This document shows, piece after piece, positions 33,030-41,745 of a stretch of DNA of 64,000 nucleotides (position 1 is the stretch's first letter; each line of letters opens with the position of its first letter). The notes under the pieces are model-generated. The model worked only from the letters and a program-made list of their open reading frames with translations. It did not search any database and was not told the DNA's origin. The translations under genes were made by a program, and so were the position numbers. The DNA is from Rhodococcus_F sp040656415 (GTDB lineage Bacteria > Actinomycetota > Actinomycetes > Mycobacteriales > Mycobacteriaceae), in contig NZ_JBFAMC010000004.1 in assembly GCF_040656415.1 (NCBI RefSeq), positions 1 to 64,000 of the forward strand, read 5' to 3'.

Positions 33030-33731
33030 ATGACCTCGAGTTCTTCCCGGCGGATGTCCTGGCGCATTGTCACCCCGATGGTGGCCGTCGCTGCACTTGG
33101 GCTGGCCGCGTGCAGCAACAGCGAGGAGCCGTCTGACGTTCCAGGCACCACCCCTCCGGTCTGGACCGGTGCAGCCGATCCGAACGCTGCGGGCGTTCCT
33201 GGCGATGCGCCCGGCGGTTCGTATGGATCCGATGGCCACGACGTAGCCACTGCGACGCTGAGGGACGCCGACGGTACCGATGTGGGTATGGCCACGTTCC
33301 GGCAGGACGGCAGTCACGTCGTGGTCACAGCAACGGTCGAGGATCAGACACCCGGATTTCACGGCTTCCATGTCCACTCGGTAGGAAAGTGTGAGCCGAA
33401 CTCGGTTGCACCGACTGGTGGCCCAGCCGGTGACTTCCTTTCAGCCGGCGGGCACTTCCAGGTCGAGGGCTACACCGGTCACCCTGCGAGCGGTGACCTC
33501 ACGTCGCTTCACGTGATGTCCGATGGTACGGCTGAATTGGTCACCACTACAGACGCTTTCACGGTCGAAGACCTGCAGAACGGCGATCTCGGTACCGCGA
33601 TCATGATCCACTCGGGTCCTGACAACTTCGGCAACATTCCCGCCCGGTACGCTCCCGCTCCGGATCCGGAAACTCTGGCTACCGGAGACGCAGGAGCCCG
33701 GGTGGCCTGCGGTGTCATCGACGTGGGCTGA
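33030..33731 (+). CDS. sodC: Cu/Zn superoxide dismutase, lipoprotein
   Basis: Converts superoxide to peroxide at the outer face of the membrane. The 233 residues start with a lipoprotein signal (lipobox GLAAC near 23-27). Metal and fold motifs: GFHGFHVHSVGKCE, FLSAGGHFQVEG, HPASGDLTSLHV and IMIHSGPDNFGNIP, ending with GARVACGVID, whose Cys probably pairs with the one in GKCE. The ATG of MTSSSSRR is chosen because AAGGAGCGG precedes it; an upstream in-frame ATG would break the signal peptide. Same position as sodC in M. tuberculosis. Confidence 0.94.
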   Translation: MTSSSSRRMSWRIVTPMVAVAALGLAACSNSEEPSDVPGTTPPVWTGAADPNAAGVPGDAPGGSYGSDGHDVATATLRDADGTDVGMATFRQDGSHVVVTATVEDQTPGFHGFHVHSVGKCEPNSVAPTGGPAGDFLSAGGHFQVEGYTGHPASGDLTSLHVMSDGTAELVTTTDAFTVEDLQNGDLGTAIMIHSGPDNFGNIPARYAPAPDPETLATGDAGARVACGVIDVG

Positions 33732-33810
33732 AGTGGTGTGACATCCGGGTAGACGCCGGGATGTCGGTGTGCGGCCACGCTGCCGCCTGGCCTGTGGTTG
33801 GATCGATATC

Positions 33811-34935
33811 GTGGTAGTTCCCTTCCCTGGATCACCCCGGCCGACACTGGGTGTCGAGTGGGAGATCGCGTTGGTCGACCGGGTCACGCGAGATCTCTCC
33901 AACACTGCTGCGGAAGTATTCGCTGCAATGGCGGATCTTGCGGGGCCGGAGGGTCCACGTATCAACAAGGAACTGTTGCGAAACACGGTCGAACTCGTTA
34001 CCGGTGTTCACTCGACCGTCGCTGAAGCGATGGACGATCTTGGCGAGTCACTGGATCTGTTGCGCCGCGCGGCCGACCCACACGGGGTCGATCTCATCTG
34101 TGCGGGAACGCATCCGTTCGCGAGGTGGTCGAGCCAATTGGTCACGCGCACACCGGACTACGATGAGCTGATCGAACGTACCCAATGGTGGGGCCGTCAG
34201 ATGCTGATCTGGGGCGTGCACGTGCACGTCGGTGTTTCGTCGCCGCTGAAGGTGTTCCCGATCCTCAACGCCCTCTTGCAGCGGTATCCACATCTGCTGG
34301 CGTTGTCCGCATCCTCCCCGATGTGGGGGGGAGTCGACACCGGATATGCCAGCAACCGTGCGCTGATGTTCCAACAACTACCGACGGCAGGCCTTCCCTA
34401 CCAGTTCGCGAATTGGGCTCAGTACGAAGACTTCATCCACGACCAGATGAAAACCGGTGTGATCACCAAGATCGGTGGGATGCATTGGGACATCAGGCCC
34501 GCGCCACGCTGGGGCACTATCGAGGTCCGTGTCTTCGACGGAATCTCGACGCGCGCTGAACTCAGTTCCCTCGTCGCCCTCGTGCACTGTCTGATCGTCG
34601 ATCTCGACCGCCGCTTCGAGGCCGGCGAGAGGTTGCCCAATCTACAGCCGTGGCACGTCAAGGAAAACAAGTGGCGAGCAGCACGATACGGGCTCGAGGC
34701 CGAAATCATCCTCGACGAGGACAGCAACGAGCGCCTCGTTACCGACGACCTGAACGACCTGCTCGAGAAGCTGGCACCGACAGCCGCCCGTCTCGGCTGC
34801 GAAGACGAGCTGGCCACTGTCGCAGAGATTCCGCGACGGGGCGCCTCCTATCAGCGGCAACGGCGTGTCGCTGCAGAGACGGGAGGTGACTTGTCGGCAG
34901 TGGTCGACGCTCTCGTGAATGAGCTTGCGGAGTGA
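33811..34935 (+). CDS. Carboxylate-amine ligase, YbdK/GCS2 family
   Basis: A 374-residue ATP-grasp-like ligase of the glutamate-cysteine ligase type 2 family (Rv0433 in M. tuberculosis). Signatures: TLGVEWEIALVDR, VELVTGVHSTVAEAMDDL, GTHPFARWSSQLVT, WGRQMLIWGVHVHVGV, MHWDIRPAPRWGTIEVRVFD and WHVKENKWRAARYGLEA. YbdK has weak gamma-glutamylcysteine activity; since Actinobacteria make mycothiol, the natural substrate is open. The GTG of VVVPFPGS gives the family length. Confidence 0.9.
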   Translation: MVVPFPGSPRPTLGVEWEIALVDRVTRDLSNTAAEVFAAMADLAGPEGPRINKELLRNTVELVTGVHSTVAEAMDDLGESLDLLRRAADPHGVDLICAGTHPFARWSSQLVTRTPDYDELIERTQWWGRQMLIWGVHVHVGVSSPLKVFPILNALLQRYPHLLALSASSPMWGGVDTGYASNRALMFQQLPTAGLPYQFANWAQYEDFIHDQMKTGVITKIGGMHWDIRPAPRWGTIEVRVFDGISTRAELSSLVALVHCLIVDLDRRFEAGERLPNLQPWHVKENKWRAARYGLEAEIILDEDSNERLVTDDLNDLLEKLAPTAARLGCEDELATVAEIPRRGASYQRQRRVAAETGGDLSAVVDALVNELAE

Positions 34936-34961
34936 AAAGCCTTCCAGAGCATGGAGTGTGT

Positions 34962-35300
34962 TCAGTTCGTCGAGGGTTTGCCTGGACTCGACGGGCTCGC
35001 CACTCCCTTCCTGCCCTGTTGCTCCTGGTACGCCACCCGGCCGACCCTGTGTGCGATGACCGGAGCGGTGACAAGGATGAAGATGCAGGCCAGGATCAGC
35101 ATCCAGATATCGACGTTGCCACGGAGTTGGATGACGGTTCCGACGAGGACCATGATGAGACCGACCACCTGAGGCTTGGTAGCCGCGTGCATGCGCCGCA
35201 AAGTGTCCGGGAAACGAACGATCGCGATTGCGGCTGTCAGCGAGAACAGGGAACCGCACAGCATCAGCGTGGCAGCGATTACGTGCATCGTGGTGTTCAT
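34962..35300 (-). CDS. mrpG: Na+/H+ antiporter subunit G
   Basis: A 112-residue membrane protein with three hydrophobic segments and the MnhG/PhaG pattern (ATLMLCGSLFSLTAAIAIVR, FPDTLRRMHAATKPQVVGL). It is the last gene of the Mrp operon and overlaps mrpF by 4 nt. Part of the hetero-oligomeric Na+/H+ antiporter that helps with alkali and sodium stress. Confidence 0.92.
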   Translation of the reverse strand: MNTTMHVIAATLMLCGSLFSLTAAIAIVRFPDTLRRMHAATKPQVVGLIMVLVGTVIQLRGNVDIWMLILACIFILVTAPVIAHRVGRVAYQEQQGRKGVASPSSPGKPSTN

Positions 35301-35554
35301 TTGTCACGCACCCGGAAGCGCGGCACCGAAATCGAGCCGATGAATCCCATCAGTGACAGCGCGACGATGGCGGGCACGAACGTGGAATCTCCTGTGTAGG
35401 CAGCCCACACTGCGAGTCCACACATGGAGAGTGCGATCAAAGTGTCGAGCGCGACGAGCCGATCCAACGAGTTGGGGCCATCGAGCAGTCGATACGTCAC
35501 CAGCACTGCGGCGACGAGAAGGATGATCCCGCAAATGGTCGTGACGACTGTCAT
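35297..35554 (-). CDS. mrpF: Na+/H+ antiporter subunit F
   Basis: An 85-residue membrane protein with three hydrophobic segments and the MnhF/PhaF motif LLDGPNSLDRLVALDTLIAL. Start and stop overlap the neighbouring mrp genes, so translation is coupled. Confidence 0.92.
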   Translation of the reverse strand: MTVVTTICGIILLVAAVLVTYRLLDGPNSLDRLVALDTLIALSMCGLAVWAAYTGDSTFVPAIVALSLMGFIGSISVPRFRVRDK

Positions 35555-36123
35555 GGGTTGCCCTTCTGTGAAGGATAGTCGTACTCCAAGTCACTGTTGC
35601 GCCACGGGCTCGGCTTCCAGTCCGAGTCCCGCTCGAAGGCTGCGATGAACAGCCGTTCCAATTGTTCGACCGTGCGATAGAACTGTCGGATCGCCTTCTC
35701 GGAACCCATGTCCAGGACATGGACGTAGACGATCCGCCTGACCTGGTCGATCTCGAGAACCATTGTGCCCGGAATGTGGTTGAGAACATCGATGCACAGT
35801 GTCAGCACCAGGTCCGACTTGATGCCCAACTGGTAGCGGCGAACGCCGGTGGCAGGCAGGGGCCCGGGCCGGAGCGCGAGCCACGCCACCTGGAGGCTCG
35901 ACTGGATTGCGTAGTACGCGAACATCACTGCAAGTTTCAGCAAGGGAAGGATGTGCACCCGACCCTCTACGGGGACCTTCGGTAGGGGCATCAGCTTGGT
36001 GATCAGGACGCCTACGGCCAGTCCGCCGATGACGTTTGCCACACTCACATTGCCCCACAGCAGGATCCACACCGCCATCAGCCACAACAGCGAGCCGATG
36101 TGGAGGAGCCAATCACGCTTCAT
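35551..36123 (-). CDS. mrpE: Na+/H+ antiporter subunit E
   Basis: A 190-residue protein of the MnhE family. Hydrophobic segments lie at the N terminus (LLHIGSLLWLMAVWILLWGN, NVIGGLAVGVLI), followed by LPLLKLAVMFAYYAIQSSLQ, the typical LPATGVRRYQLGIKSDLVLT region and TMVLEIDQVRRIVYVHVLD. The tail after about 165 is polar (DWKPSPWRNSDLEYDY). Overlaps mrpD and mrpF by 4 nt each. Confidence 0.92.
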   Translation of the reverse strand: MKRDWLLHIGSLLWLMAVWILLWGNVSVANVIGGLAVGVLITKLMPLPKVPVEGRVHILPLLKLAVMFAYYAIQSSLQVAWLALRPGPLPATGVRRYQLGIKSDLVLTLCIDVLNHIPGTMVLEIDQVRRIVYVHVLDMGSEKAIRQFYRTVEQLERLFIAAFERDSDWKPSPWRNSDLEYDYPSQKGNP

Positions 36124-37757
36124 CGAGGTGCCTCCTGTGCTTCGCCTTGCACTTGGCCGCCGTTGTCGTGATCGCCGAGGACTGCCTCGATGTAGATGGA
36201 GCGGTCCTGCAGATCACTCGCCGCACGATCGCTGACATGGATTATCTGCCCAGCGAAGACCGTCATCCCCACCCCCACCGCGACCAGCGCGATGGTCGGT
36301 ATCAACATCATTGCAGGCATACGTCCCACGTCGACGCGTTCGTCGAAGGCGATGTCCGCCTCGGACTCGTCGAGCAGTGCGGACGGGCTGACGTCCGCGA
36401 GGTCACCTTCCGGGGCATCTGCCCGGGCCCGCCAGAAGGCCTTGGTCCACACTCGCGCGACGACGTAGAGCGTCAGCAGGCTGGTGATGGTGCCACCTGC
36501 GACCAGAAGCCAGGCCAGCGCACTGCCTGACGCTGCACCGGCCTGTAGCAGTGCGACCTTGCCGATGAATCCCGAGAAGGGGGGTATGCCACCGAGATTG
36601 AGTGCAGGCACCAGAAATATTATGGCGAGGACCGGGCTGGCTGCGGCTAGCCCTCCGAGGCGTCGCAGCGACGAGGACCCGGCCTGCCGTTCTATCAGAC
36701 CGACCACGAGGAACAGGGTGGTCTGCACGAGGATGTGGTGGGCCACGTAGTAGATGGCGCCCGAGAGCCCCTCCTGCGTGGACACCGCAACGCCGAACAC
36801 CATATAGCCGATGTGACTGACCAGGGTGAACGACAGTAGCCGCTTGATGTCGGTCTGCGCGATTGCTCCGAGGATGCCGACGAGCATCGTCAACAACCCG
36901 CAAATCATCAGGACGTTGTCGAGTTCGCCTTGAGGGAAGAGTAGTGAATGGGTGCGAATGATCGCGTACACGCCGACCTTGGTCAGCAGTCCGGCGAACA
37001 CGGCCGTGACCGGCGCGGGTGCGGTGGGATAGGAGTCGGGCAGCCACGCCGACAACGGGAACACCGCGGCCTTGATACCGAACGCGACGAGCAGTACGCC
37101 GAAGATTGCGGCGCGCGTGCCCGAGGGGATGCCGTCGAGTCGGGTGGCCATGTCGGCGAGATTCAGCGTTCCGGTGGCTGCGTAGGCGAAAGCGATGCCC
37201 GCCAGGAAGATCAGCGAGGACAGCATCGACACCATCACGTACGACACGCCCGCGCGGACGCGGTCGGCGCTCGCCCCGAGTGTCAGGAGTACGAAGCTCG
37301 CGGCGAGCAGCACCTCGAACCCGACGAAGAGGTTGAAAAGGTCGCCGGCGAGAAATGCGTTGGAGATGCCTGCTGTCATCGCCAGATACGTGGGCAGGAA
37401 GATGGAGACTGGCTGGTCGTTGCTACCGTCGCGGATACCCTGACCGACGGCGTACACCATGACGGCGAGAAGCACGATCGACGAGACCACCAGCATCAGC
37501 GCAGACAGGCGGTCCACCACCAGGGTGATTCCGATCGGGGAACTCCATCCGCCTACCTGAATCGCCGTCGTCCCGTCGCGGTCGGCGAGGTAGAGGAGAA
37601 GCCCGGACACGGCGAGCACCGTGATCAGCGCGAGGAGCGTGATGATTTGCTGGGCGCGAGTACGCCGACCGAGAACCAACGTGGCCGCGGCCGCAAGCAT
37701 CGGGACGAGGACCGGCAGCGGCGCCAGGGCGGTGACGATATTCGAGGAGATGGTCAT
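36120..37757 (-). CDS. mrpD: Na+/H+ antiporter subunit D
   Basis: A 545-residue proton-translocating subunit related to NuoN/NuoM, with about 14 transmembrane helices. Signatures: ITLVVDRLSALMLVVSSIVL, YLAMTAGISNAFLAGDLFNL, FVGFEVLLAASFVLLTL, AVFPLSAWLPDSYPTAPAPV, KVGVYAIIRTHSLLF and DIKRLLSFTLVSHIGYMVFG, including the conserved Glu and Lys residues of this family. It ends in an unusually long hydrophilic tail (about 445-545) with one more membrane segment. Confidence 0.94.
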   Translation of the reverse strand: MTISSNIVTALAPLPVLVPMLAAAATLVLGRRTRAQQIITLLALITVLAVSGLLLYLADRDGTTAIQVGGWSSPIGITLVVDRLSALMLVVSSIVLLAVMVYAVGQGIRDGSNDQPVSIFLPTYLAMTAGISNAFLAGDLFNLFVGFEVLLAASFVLLTLGASADRVRAGVSYVMVSMLSSLIFLAGIAFAYAATGTLNLADMATRLDGIPSGTRAAIFGVLLVAFGIKAAVFPLSAWLPDSYPTAPAPVTAVFAGLLTKVGVYAIIRTHSLLFPQGELDNVLMICGLLTMLVGILGAIAQTDIKRLLSFTLVSHIGYMVFGVAVSTQEGLSGAIYYVAHHILVQTTLFLVVGLIERQAGSSSLRRLGGLAAASPVLAIIFLVPALNLGGIPPFSGFIGKVALLQAGAASGSALAWLLVAGGTITSLLTLYVVARVWTKAFWRARADAPEGDLADVSPSALLDESEADIAFDERVDVGRMPAMMLIPTIALVAVGVGMTVFAGQIIHVSDRAASDLQDRSIYIEAVLGDHDNGGQVQGEAQEAPR

Positions 37758-38329
37758 GTTCTCTCCCCGGACTTGGTCTTGTCGCTGTCTCGGTAGTCGT
37801 CATCGTCGAAGTCGCCCTCGTGAAGGCCCTCATAGGATTCGAGGTCCTCGAGATTCTCCAGTTCATAAAGGGGAATGGGGTTGCCGTCCTTGTCGAATGC
37901 GTCGCCGCTGAAGCTGGGCTCACCGGTGACTGGGTCGTCCGAGCGGTCGCGACCAGGGGACTCGGCGGGCGAACGGCGCCGCAGGACCTTGGTGTCCTCG
38001 AGGTCGTTCTCGAGCGCATCCTCGGTCGTGATCGTGAACGAGCGGTACGCGAGCGCGAGGACGAATCCGGCGATACCCATCGTGATGACTATCGCGGTCA
38101 GAATCACCGCTTGAGCGAGCGGATCGGCTATCGACTCGTGAATCGACTCACGGCCGACGATCGGCGGGTTGCCCTCTGGACCGGCCGCCGTCAGGATCAG
38201 CAGATTGATTCCGTTGCCGAACAGGAGCAGTCCCAGCAGCATCCGGGTGATGCTGCGCTCTATGAGCAGGTAGGTGCCTGCCGACAGCAGCGCACCGATG
38301 ATGATCAGAAATCCGATGTCGGCGCTCAT
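37754..38329 (-). CDS. mrpC: Na+/H+ antiporter subunit C
   Basis: A 191-residue NuoK-like subunit with three membrane segments (IGFLIIIGALLSAGTYLLIE, MLLGLLLFGNGINLLILTAA, LAQAVILTAIVITMGIAGFV). The family is normally about 110-130 residues; here the last 70 residues form an acidic cytoplasmic extension (DLEDTKVLRRRSPAESPG, then ENLEDLESYEGLHEGDFDDD). The extension is an actinobacterial peculiarity of unknown role. Its ATG overlaps the mrpA stop. Confidence 0.92.
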   Translation of the reverse strand: MSADIGFLIIIGALLSAGTYLLIERSITRMLLGLLLFGNGINLLILTAAGPEGNPPIVGRESIHESIADPLAQAVILTAIVITMGIAGFVLALAYRSFTITTEDALENDLEDTKVLRRRSPAESPGRDRSDDPVTGEPSFSGDAFDKDGNPIPLYELENLEDLESYEGLHEGDFDDDDYRDSDKTKSGERT

Positions 38330-41166
38330 CGCTGGTTCACCTCGATCTTTGCATCTAGGCGGGCTCCAAGGCTGCGGAGGATGTCGAGCACGAGACCGAC
38401 CACGATGAGATACACGCCCAGGTCGAAGAACAGCGATGTGACCATCTTCACGTCGCCGAGCAGTGGCAGCGTCACCTCGAAGACCGCGGAGGACAGGGCC
38501 GGGGCGCCGAGGAACAGCGACACCAACGCGGTACCCGCGGCCAGTGTAAGGCCCAAGCCGAGGATCTTGCCCGCATCGACCGGCACCGTTTCGCCGAGTT
38601 CATACCGTCCACCTGCGAGGTAGCGCAGAACCAAGGCGAGTCCCGCCGTCAGCCCGCCGGCGAAGCCACCACCGGGAGCGTTGTGGCCGGCAAAGAAGAA
38701 GTACAGCGACATCACCATGATGGCGGGGAAGATCAGTCGCGTCGTCACCTCGACGACCAGCGATCGGTACTTCGGGTCGATCAATTCCCCGCCGAGTAGC
38801 CACGTAGTCTCCGACTGCGACGGCGTCGAGACTGCTTCGACTCCTGTCGCGTCAGATACACGCGGTGCTGTGCCGAACCGTCGGTTGCGGAATACCAAGC
38901 TCGCCACGCCAGTGGCGGCAACGAGTAGCACCGAGATTTCGCCGAGCGTGTCCCATGCGCGAATGTCGACGAGCAGGACGTTCACCACGTTCTTACCGTC
39001 GCCGAGATAGTAAGCGGCGTCGGGGAGCCTCTCGTAGATTGGGGTGGTGTTGCGGGCGTTCATGGCGTAGGCCCCGATGGTGGTGATGGTGGCACCTACC
39101 GCCACCGCAAGTAGCGCCCTCGGAGTCTTCAATCCAATCGACTTCTTCTCATCGATTTCTGCGGGCATCTTCCGGAAGACGAGCACGAAGATGACGAGCG
39201 TCAGAGTCTCCACCAGGAACATGGTGAGCGCGAGGTCGGGTGCCCCGTGCAGGGCGAAGAGGACACCGAGGCCGTAGCCAGTGAGGCCGACCAGGAGCGC
39301 GCTGGCCAGACGGTTGCGCATCACGGTCGTGGCAATGGCGGCCGATGCCATCATCAGGCCGATCGCGAACTGTATCGGTGACTCCCACAGTCGGACGTCG
39401 GCGCTGGTCCTGGTGCTGATGATCAGCAGTACCAGCGGAACCACGACGAGGGTTCCGAGAATGGTCGTCTGTGTGAGGGGGAGCGAGCCGCGCTGCGTGG
39501 CACCGGTCAGTCGCATCGACATCGCGTCCATGCTGCGCAACGTTGCGTCGTAGATCCGATCCGCATTACCCAGCGGGTGGTGCTCGAACCGTCGTCTCCT
39601 GGGCTGGCGCTGCGCGGCGAACACGGCGGTTCCGGCAATGATGACCACCAGTGTGAGCAGCAGAACGATGTTGAAGCCGTGCCACAACGAAAGGTGGTAG
39701 TCGGAGGCGCCGACGGCCGGCAGAGTGCTGGAGTAGGGCGTCAGTAGCTGCTCGAGCTGAGGTGACATCAGTCCGGCGACCAGCCCCAGAACGGATAGAA
39801 CCGCCGGAGCGGCGAGAAAACCGGTTCCAGGGGCATGCAGTCTCTCTACTGCCGCACTCGGAGAGATATGTCCCTTGCTGCCGAATGCCCCCCACATGAA
39901 TCTTGCGCTGTAGGCGACCGTGAGGATTGAACCGAGCGTCACCATACCGACCGTGACGAGCCGCGCCGGGTCCGCCAGGACGGATGTGTTCAGCAGTGAG
40001 TCGTAGGCGGCCTCCTTGCCCACGAATCCGAGGAGTGGGGGGAGGCCAGCCATGCTCGCCGCGGCCAGCGCGGCGAAGACCGTCAGTGCCGGTGCGCGCC
40101 GGCCGAGGTGCGCAAGTTTGCGGATGTCGCGGGTGCCTGCGGAGTGATCGATGATGCCGACCACCATGAACAGGGCCGCCTTGAACATTGCGTGGGCGAC
40201 GATCATCGTCATACCGGCCAGCGCAGCGTTCCGTGTCCCCAGGCCGACGAGAACCATCATGAAACCGAGTTGACTGACGGTGCCGAACGCGAGGAGGAGT
40301 TTCAGATCGAACGATCTCATCGCTCTCCACCCGCCGATGACCATCGTCATCACGCCGAGGGTGATGATTGTGCCGCGCCAGGGGGCCGCGTCCGCGAAGC
40401 CGGGGGCCAGCCTTGCCACCAGGTAGATACCGGCTTTCACCATGGCCGCGGCGTGCAGATAGCCGCTGACAGGCGTCGGGGCGGCCATCGCCCCAGGGAG
40501 CCAGAAGTGCAGCGGGACTATGGCGGATTTCGCCAGCGCTCCGACGAGAATCAGGACGATCGCGACTCCGGGCAGCCATCCGCGCGGTGCGATCTCGATC
40601 AACTCGGACAGATTGTAGGTGCCTGCGACCTGGCCGAGGATGATGACGCCGACCAGCATCGCCAATCCGCCGGCGGTAGTGACGAGGAGCGCCTGAGTCG
40701 CGGCTCGGCGACTCGACGCGCGTTCGGCGTAGTGACCGACCAGCAGGAACGACAGAACCGTCGTAAGTTCCCAGAAGGTGTAGAGCAGCAGCATGTTGTT
40801 GCTGGCCACGAGCCCGAACATGGCTCCTGCGAACGCCACCATCTCGGCGGCGAAGATTCCCAGTCGCGGCTCGTCGTCGGTGAAGTATCGGGCGCAGTAG
40901 GCCAGGATGAGGGTGCCGACGCCCAGTACGAGCACGGACAAGATCGCGGCCAGTGGATCGAACCAGAAGTCGAAGTTCATCGACAAACCCGGAATCCACT
41001 CGATAGCCAGGTTCTGTTCCGTACCCCAGTTCGAGATCACCCATCCGAGTGATGCAAGTGGAACGAGGGACAGAAGGAAGAATGCGTTTCGGCCGAACCT
41101 GCGCACCATGAGCGGAGACAGCACCGCGGCTACGGCATGGGCTATCAGAACAGCAAGCAAAGGCAC
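38326..41166 (-). CDS. mrpA: Na+/H+ antiporter subunit A fused to subunit B
   Basis: A 946-residue giant membrane subunit. The N-terminal 500 residues are NuoL-like (GTLILAYCARYFTDDEPRLG, YTFWELTTVLSFLLVGHY, IVPLHFWLPGAMAAPTPVSG, DLKLLLAFGTVSQLGFMMVL); next comes the MrpA-specific part, and the last 150 residues are an MnhB domain (LLGGELIDPKYRSLVVEVTT, GHNAPGGGFAGGLTAGLALV). No separate mrpB exists, so A and B are fused. The GTG of VPLLAVLI is chosen because the codons upstream are not protein-like. First gene of the six-gene operon A/B-C-D-E-F-G, all overlapping. Confidence 0.92.
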   Translation of the reverse strand: MPLLAVLIAHAVAAVLSPLMVRRFGRNAFFLLSLVPLASLGWVISNWGTEQNLAIEWIPGLSMNFDFWFDPLAAILSVLVLGVGTLILAYCARYFTDDEPRLGIFAAEMVAFAGAMFGLVASNNMLLLYTFWELTTVLSFLLVGHYAERASSRRAATQALLVTTAGGLAMLVGVIILGQVAGTYNLSELIEIAPRGWLPGVAIVLILVGALAKSAIVPLHFWLPGAMAAPTPVSGYLHAAAMVKAGIYLVARLAPGFADAAPWRGTIITLGVMTMVIGGWRAMRSFDLKLLLAFGTVSQLGFMMVLVGLGTRNAALAGMTMIVAHAMFKAALFMVVGIIDHSAGTRDIRKLAHLGRRAPALTVFAALAAASMAGLPPLLGFVGKEAAYDSLLNTSVLADPARLVTVGMVTLGSILTVAYSARFMWGAFGSKGHISPSAAVERLHAPGTGFLAAPAVLSVLGLVAGLMSPQLEQLLTPYSSTLPAVGASDYHLSLWHGFNIVLLLTLVVIIAGTAVFAAQRQPRRRRFEHHPLGNADRIYDATLRSMDAMSMRLTGATQRGSLPLTQTTILGTLVVVPLVLLIISTRTSADVRLWESPIQFAIGLMMASAAIATTVMRNRLASALLVGLTGYGLGVLFALHGAPDLALTMFLVETLTLVIFVLVFRKMPAEIDEKKSIGLKTPRALLAVAVGATITTIGAYAMNARNTTPIYERLPDAAYYLGDGKNVVNVLLVDIRAWDTLGEISVLLVAATGVASLVFRNRRFGTAPRVSDATGVEAVSTPSQSETTWLLGGELIDPKYRSLVVEVTTRLIFPAIMVMSLYFFFAGHNAPGGGFAGGLTAGLALVLRYLAGGRYELGETVPVDAGKILGLGLTLAAGTALVSLFLGAPALSSAVFEVTLPLLGDVKMVTSLFFDLGVYLIVVGLVLDILRSLGARLDAKIEVNQR

Positions 41167-41334
41167 TCCGTCGGGGGTCAGCGGGGTGTCGGCACAAACT
41201 TCGTGTAAAGCATCCGAACGGTCGGTGAGTCGGGTGTCACATTCATCGTACTGGTTCGTCTGGTTGCAACCATGAACGCGAAACTCGGCGAAGCATGTTG
41301 CGAACCGCGTCAGGGACTGCTCTATCTTGAGCGG

Positions 41335-41745
41335 ATGCCTGCAGAAATCCGAACCGCCGCGCTCGCCCACATCTGCAACCGGAGACTCCTCCAGACCAGG
41401 TCAGTGGGGAAGTCCGCGTTCTACATGGCGGGCGGAAAAATCGACCCGGGCGAGGATGCCGAACAAGCGCTGCATCGGGAGATCCTCGAGGAACTCGACG
41501 CGACAATAGTGGCAGGCACCCTGGAGCCATTGGGCGTCTTCGAAGCTCCGGCCTACGGGCATCCTGTGGGTACCGACCTGCATATGACTTGCTTCCTCGC
41601 CCAGCTCAACGAAGAACCCCGGCCGACGAGTGAGATCGCCGAATTGCGGTACTTCACCGTTGACGAGTACGCGGCTATGCCCGAGGTGGCCCCGGGTTCG
41701 ATGTTGGTGTTCCGGCGGTTGCAGTCTCTCGGGCTGCTCGACTAA
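41335..41745 (+). CDS. Nudix hydrolase
   Basis: A 136-residue Nudix protein. The box is GGKIDPGEDAEQALHREILE followed by ELDA, matching GX5EX7REUXEEXGU except that the Gly near the end is Asp. The ATG of MPAEIRTA is preferred; its frame continues upstream without a ribosome-binding site. Substrate unknown. It is convergent with the membrane protein gene behind it, overlapping it by 4 nt on the opposite strand. Confidence 0.88.
   Translation: MPAEIRTAALAHICNRRLLQTRSVGKSAFYMAGGKIDPGEDAEQALHREILEELDATIVAGTLEPLGVFEAPAYGHPVGTDLHMTCFLAQLNEEPRPTSEIAELRYFTVDEYAAMPEVAPGSMLVFRRLQSLGLLD

Noticed and set aside
39566..41197. Minus-strand ORF of 543 codons overlapping mrpA
   Set aside because: Shifted-frame shadow of mrpA, very Arg/Gly-rich, with no membrane segments or domain.
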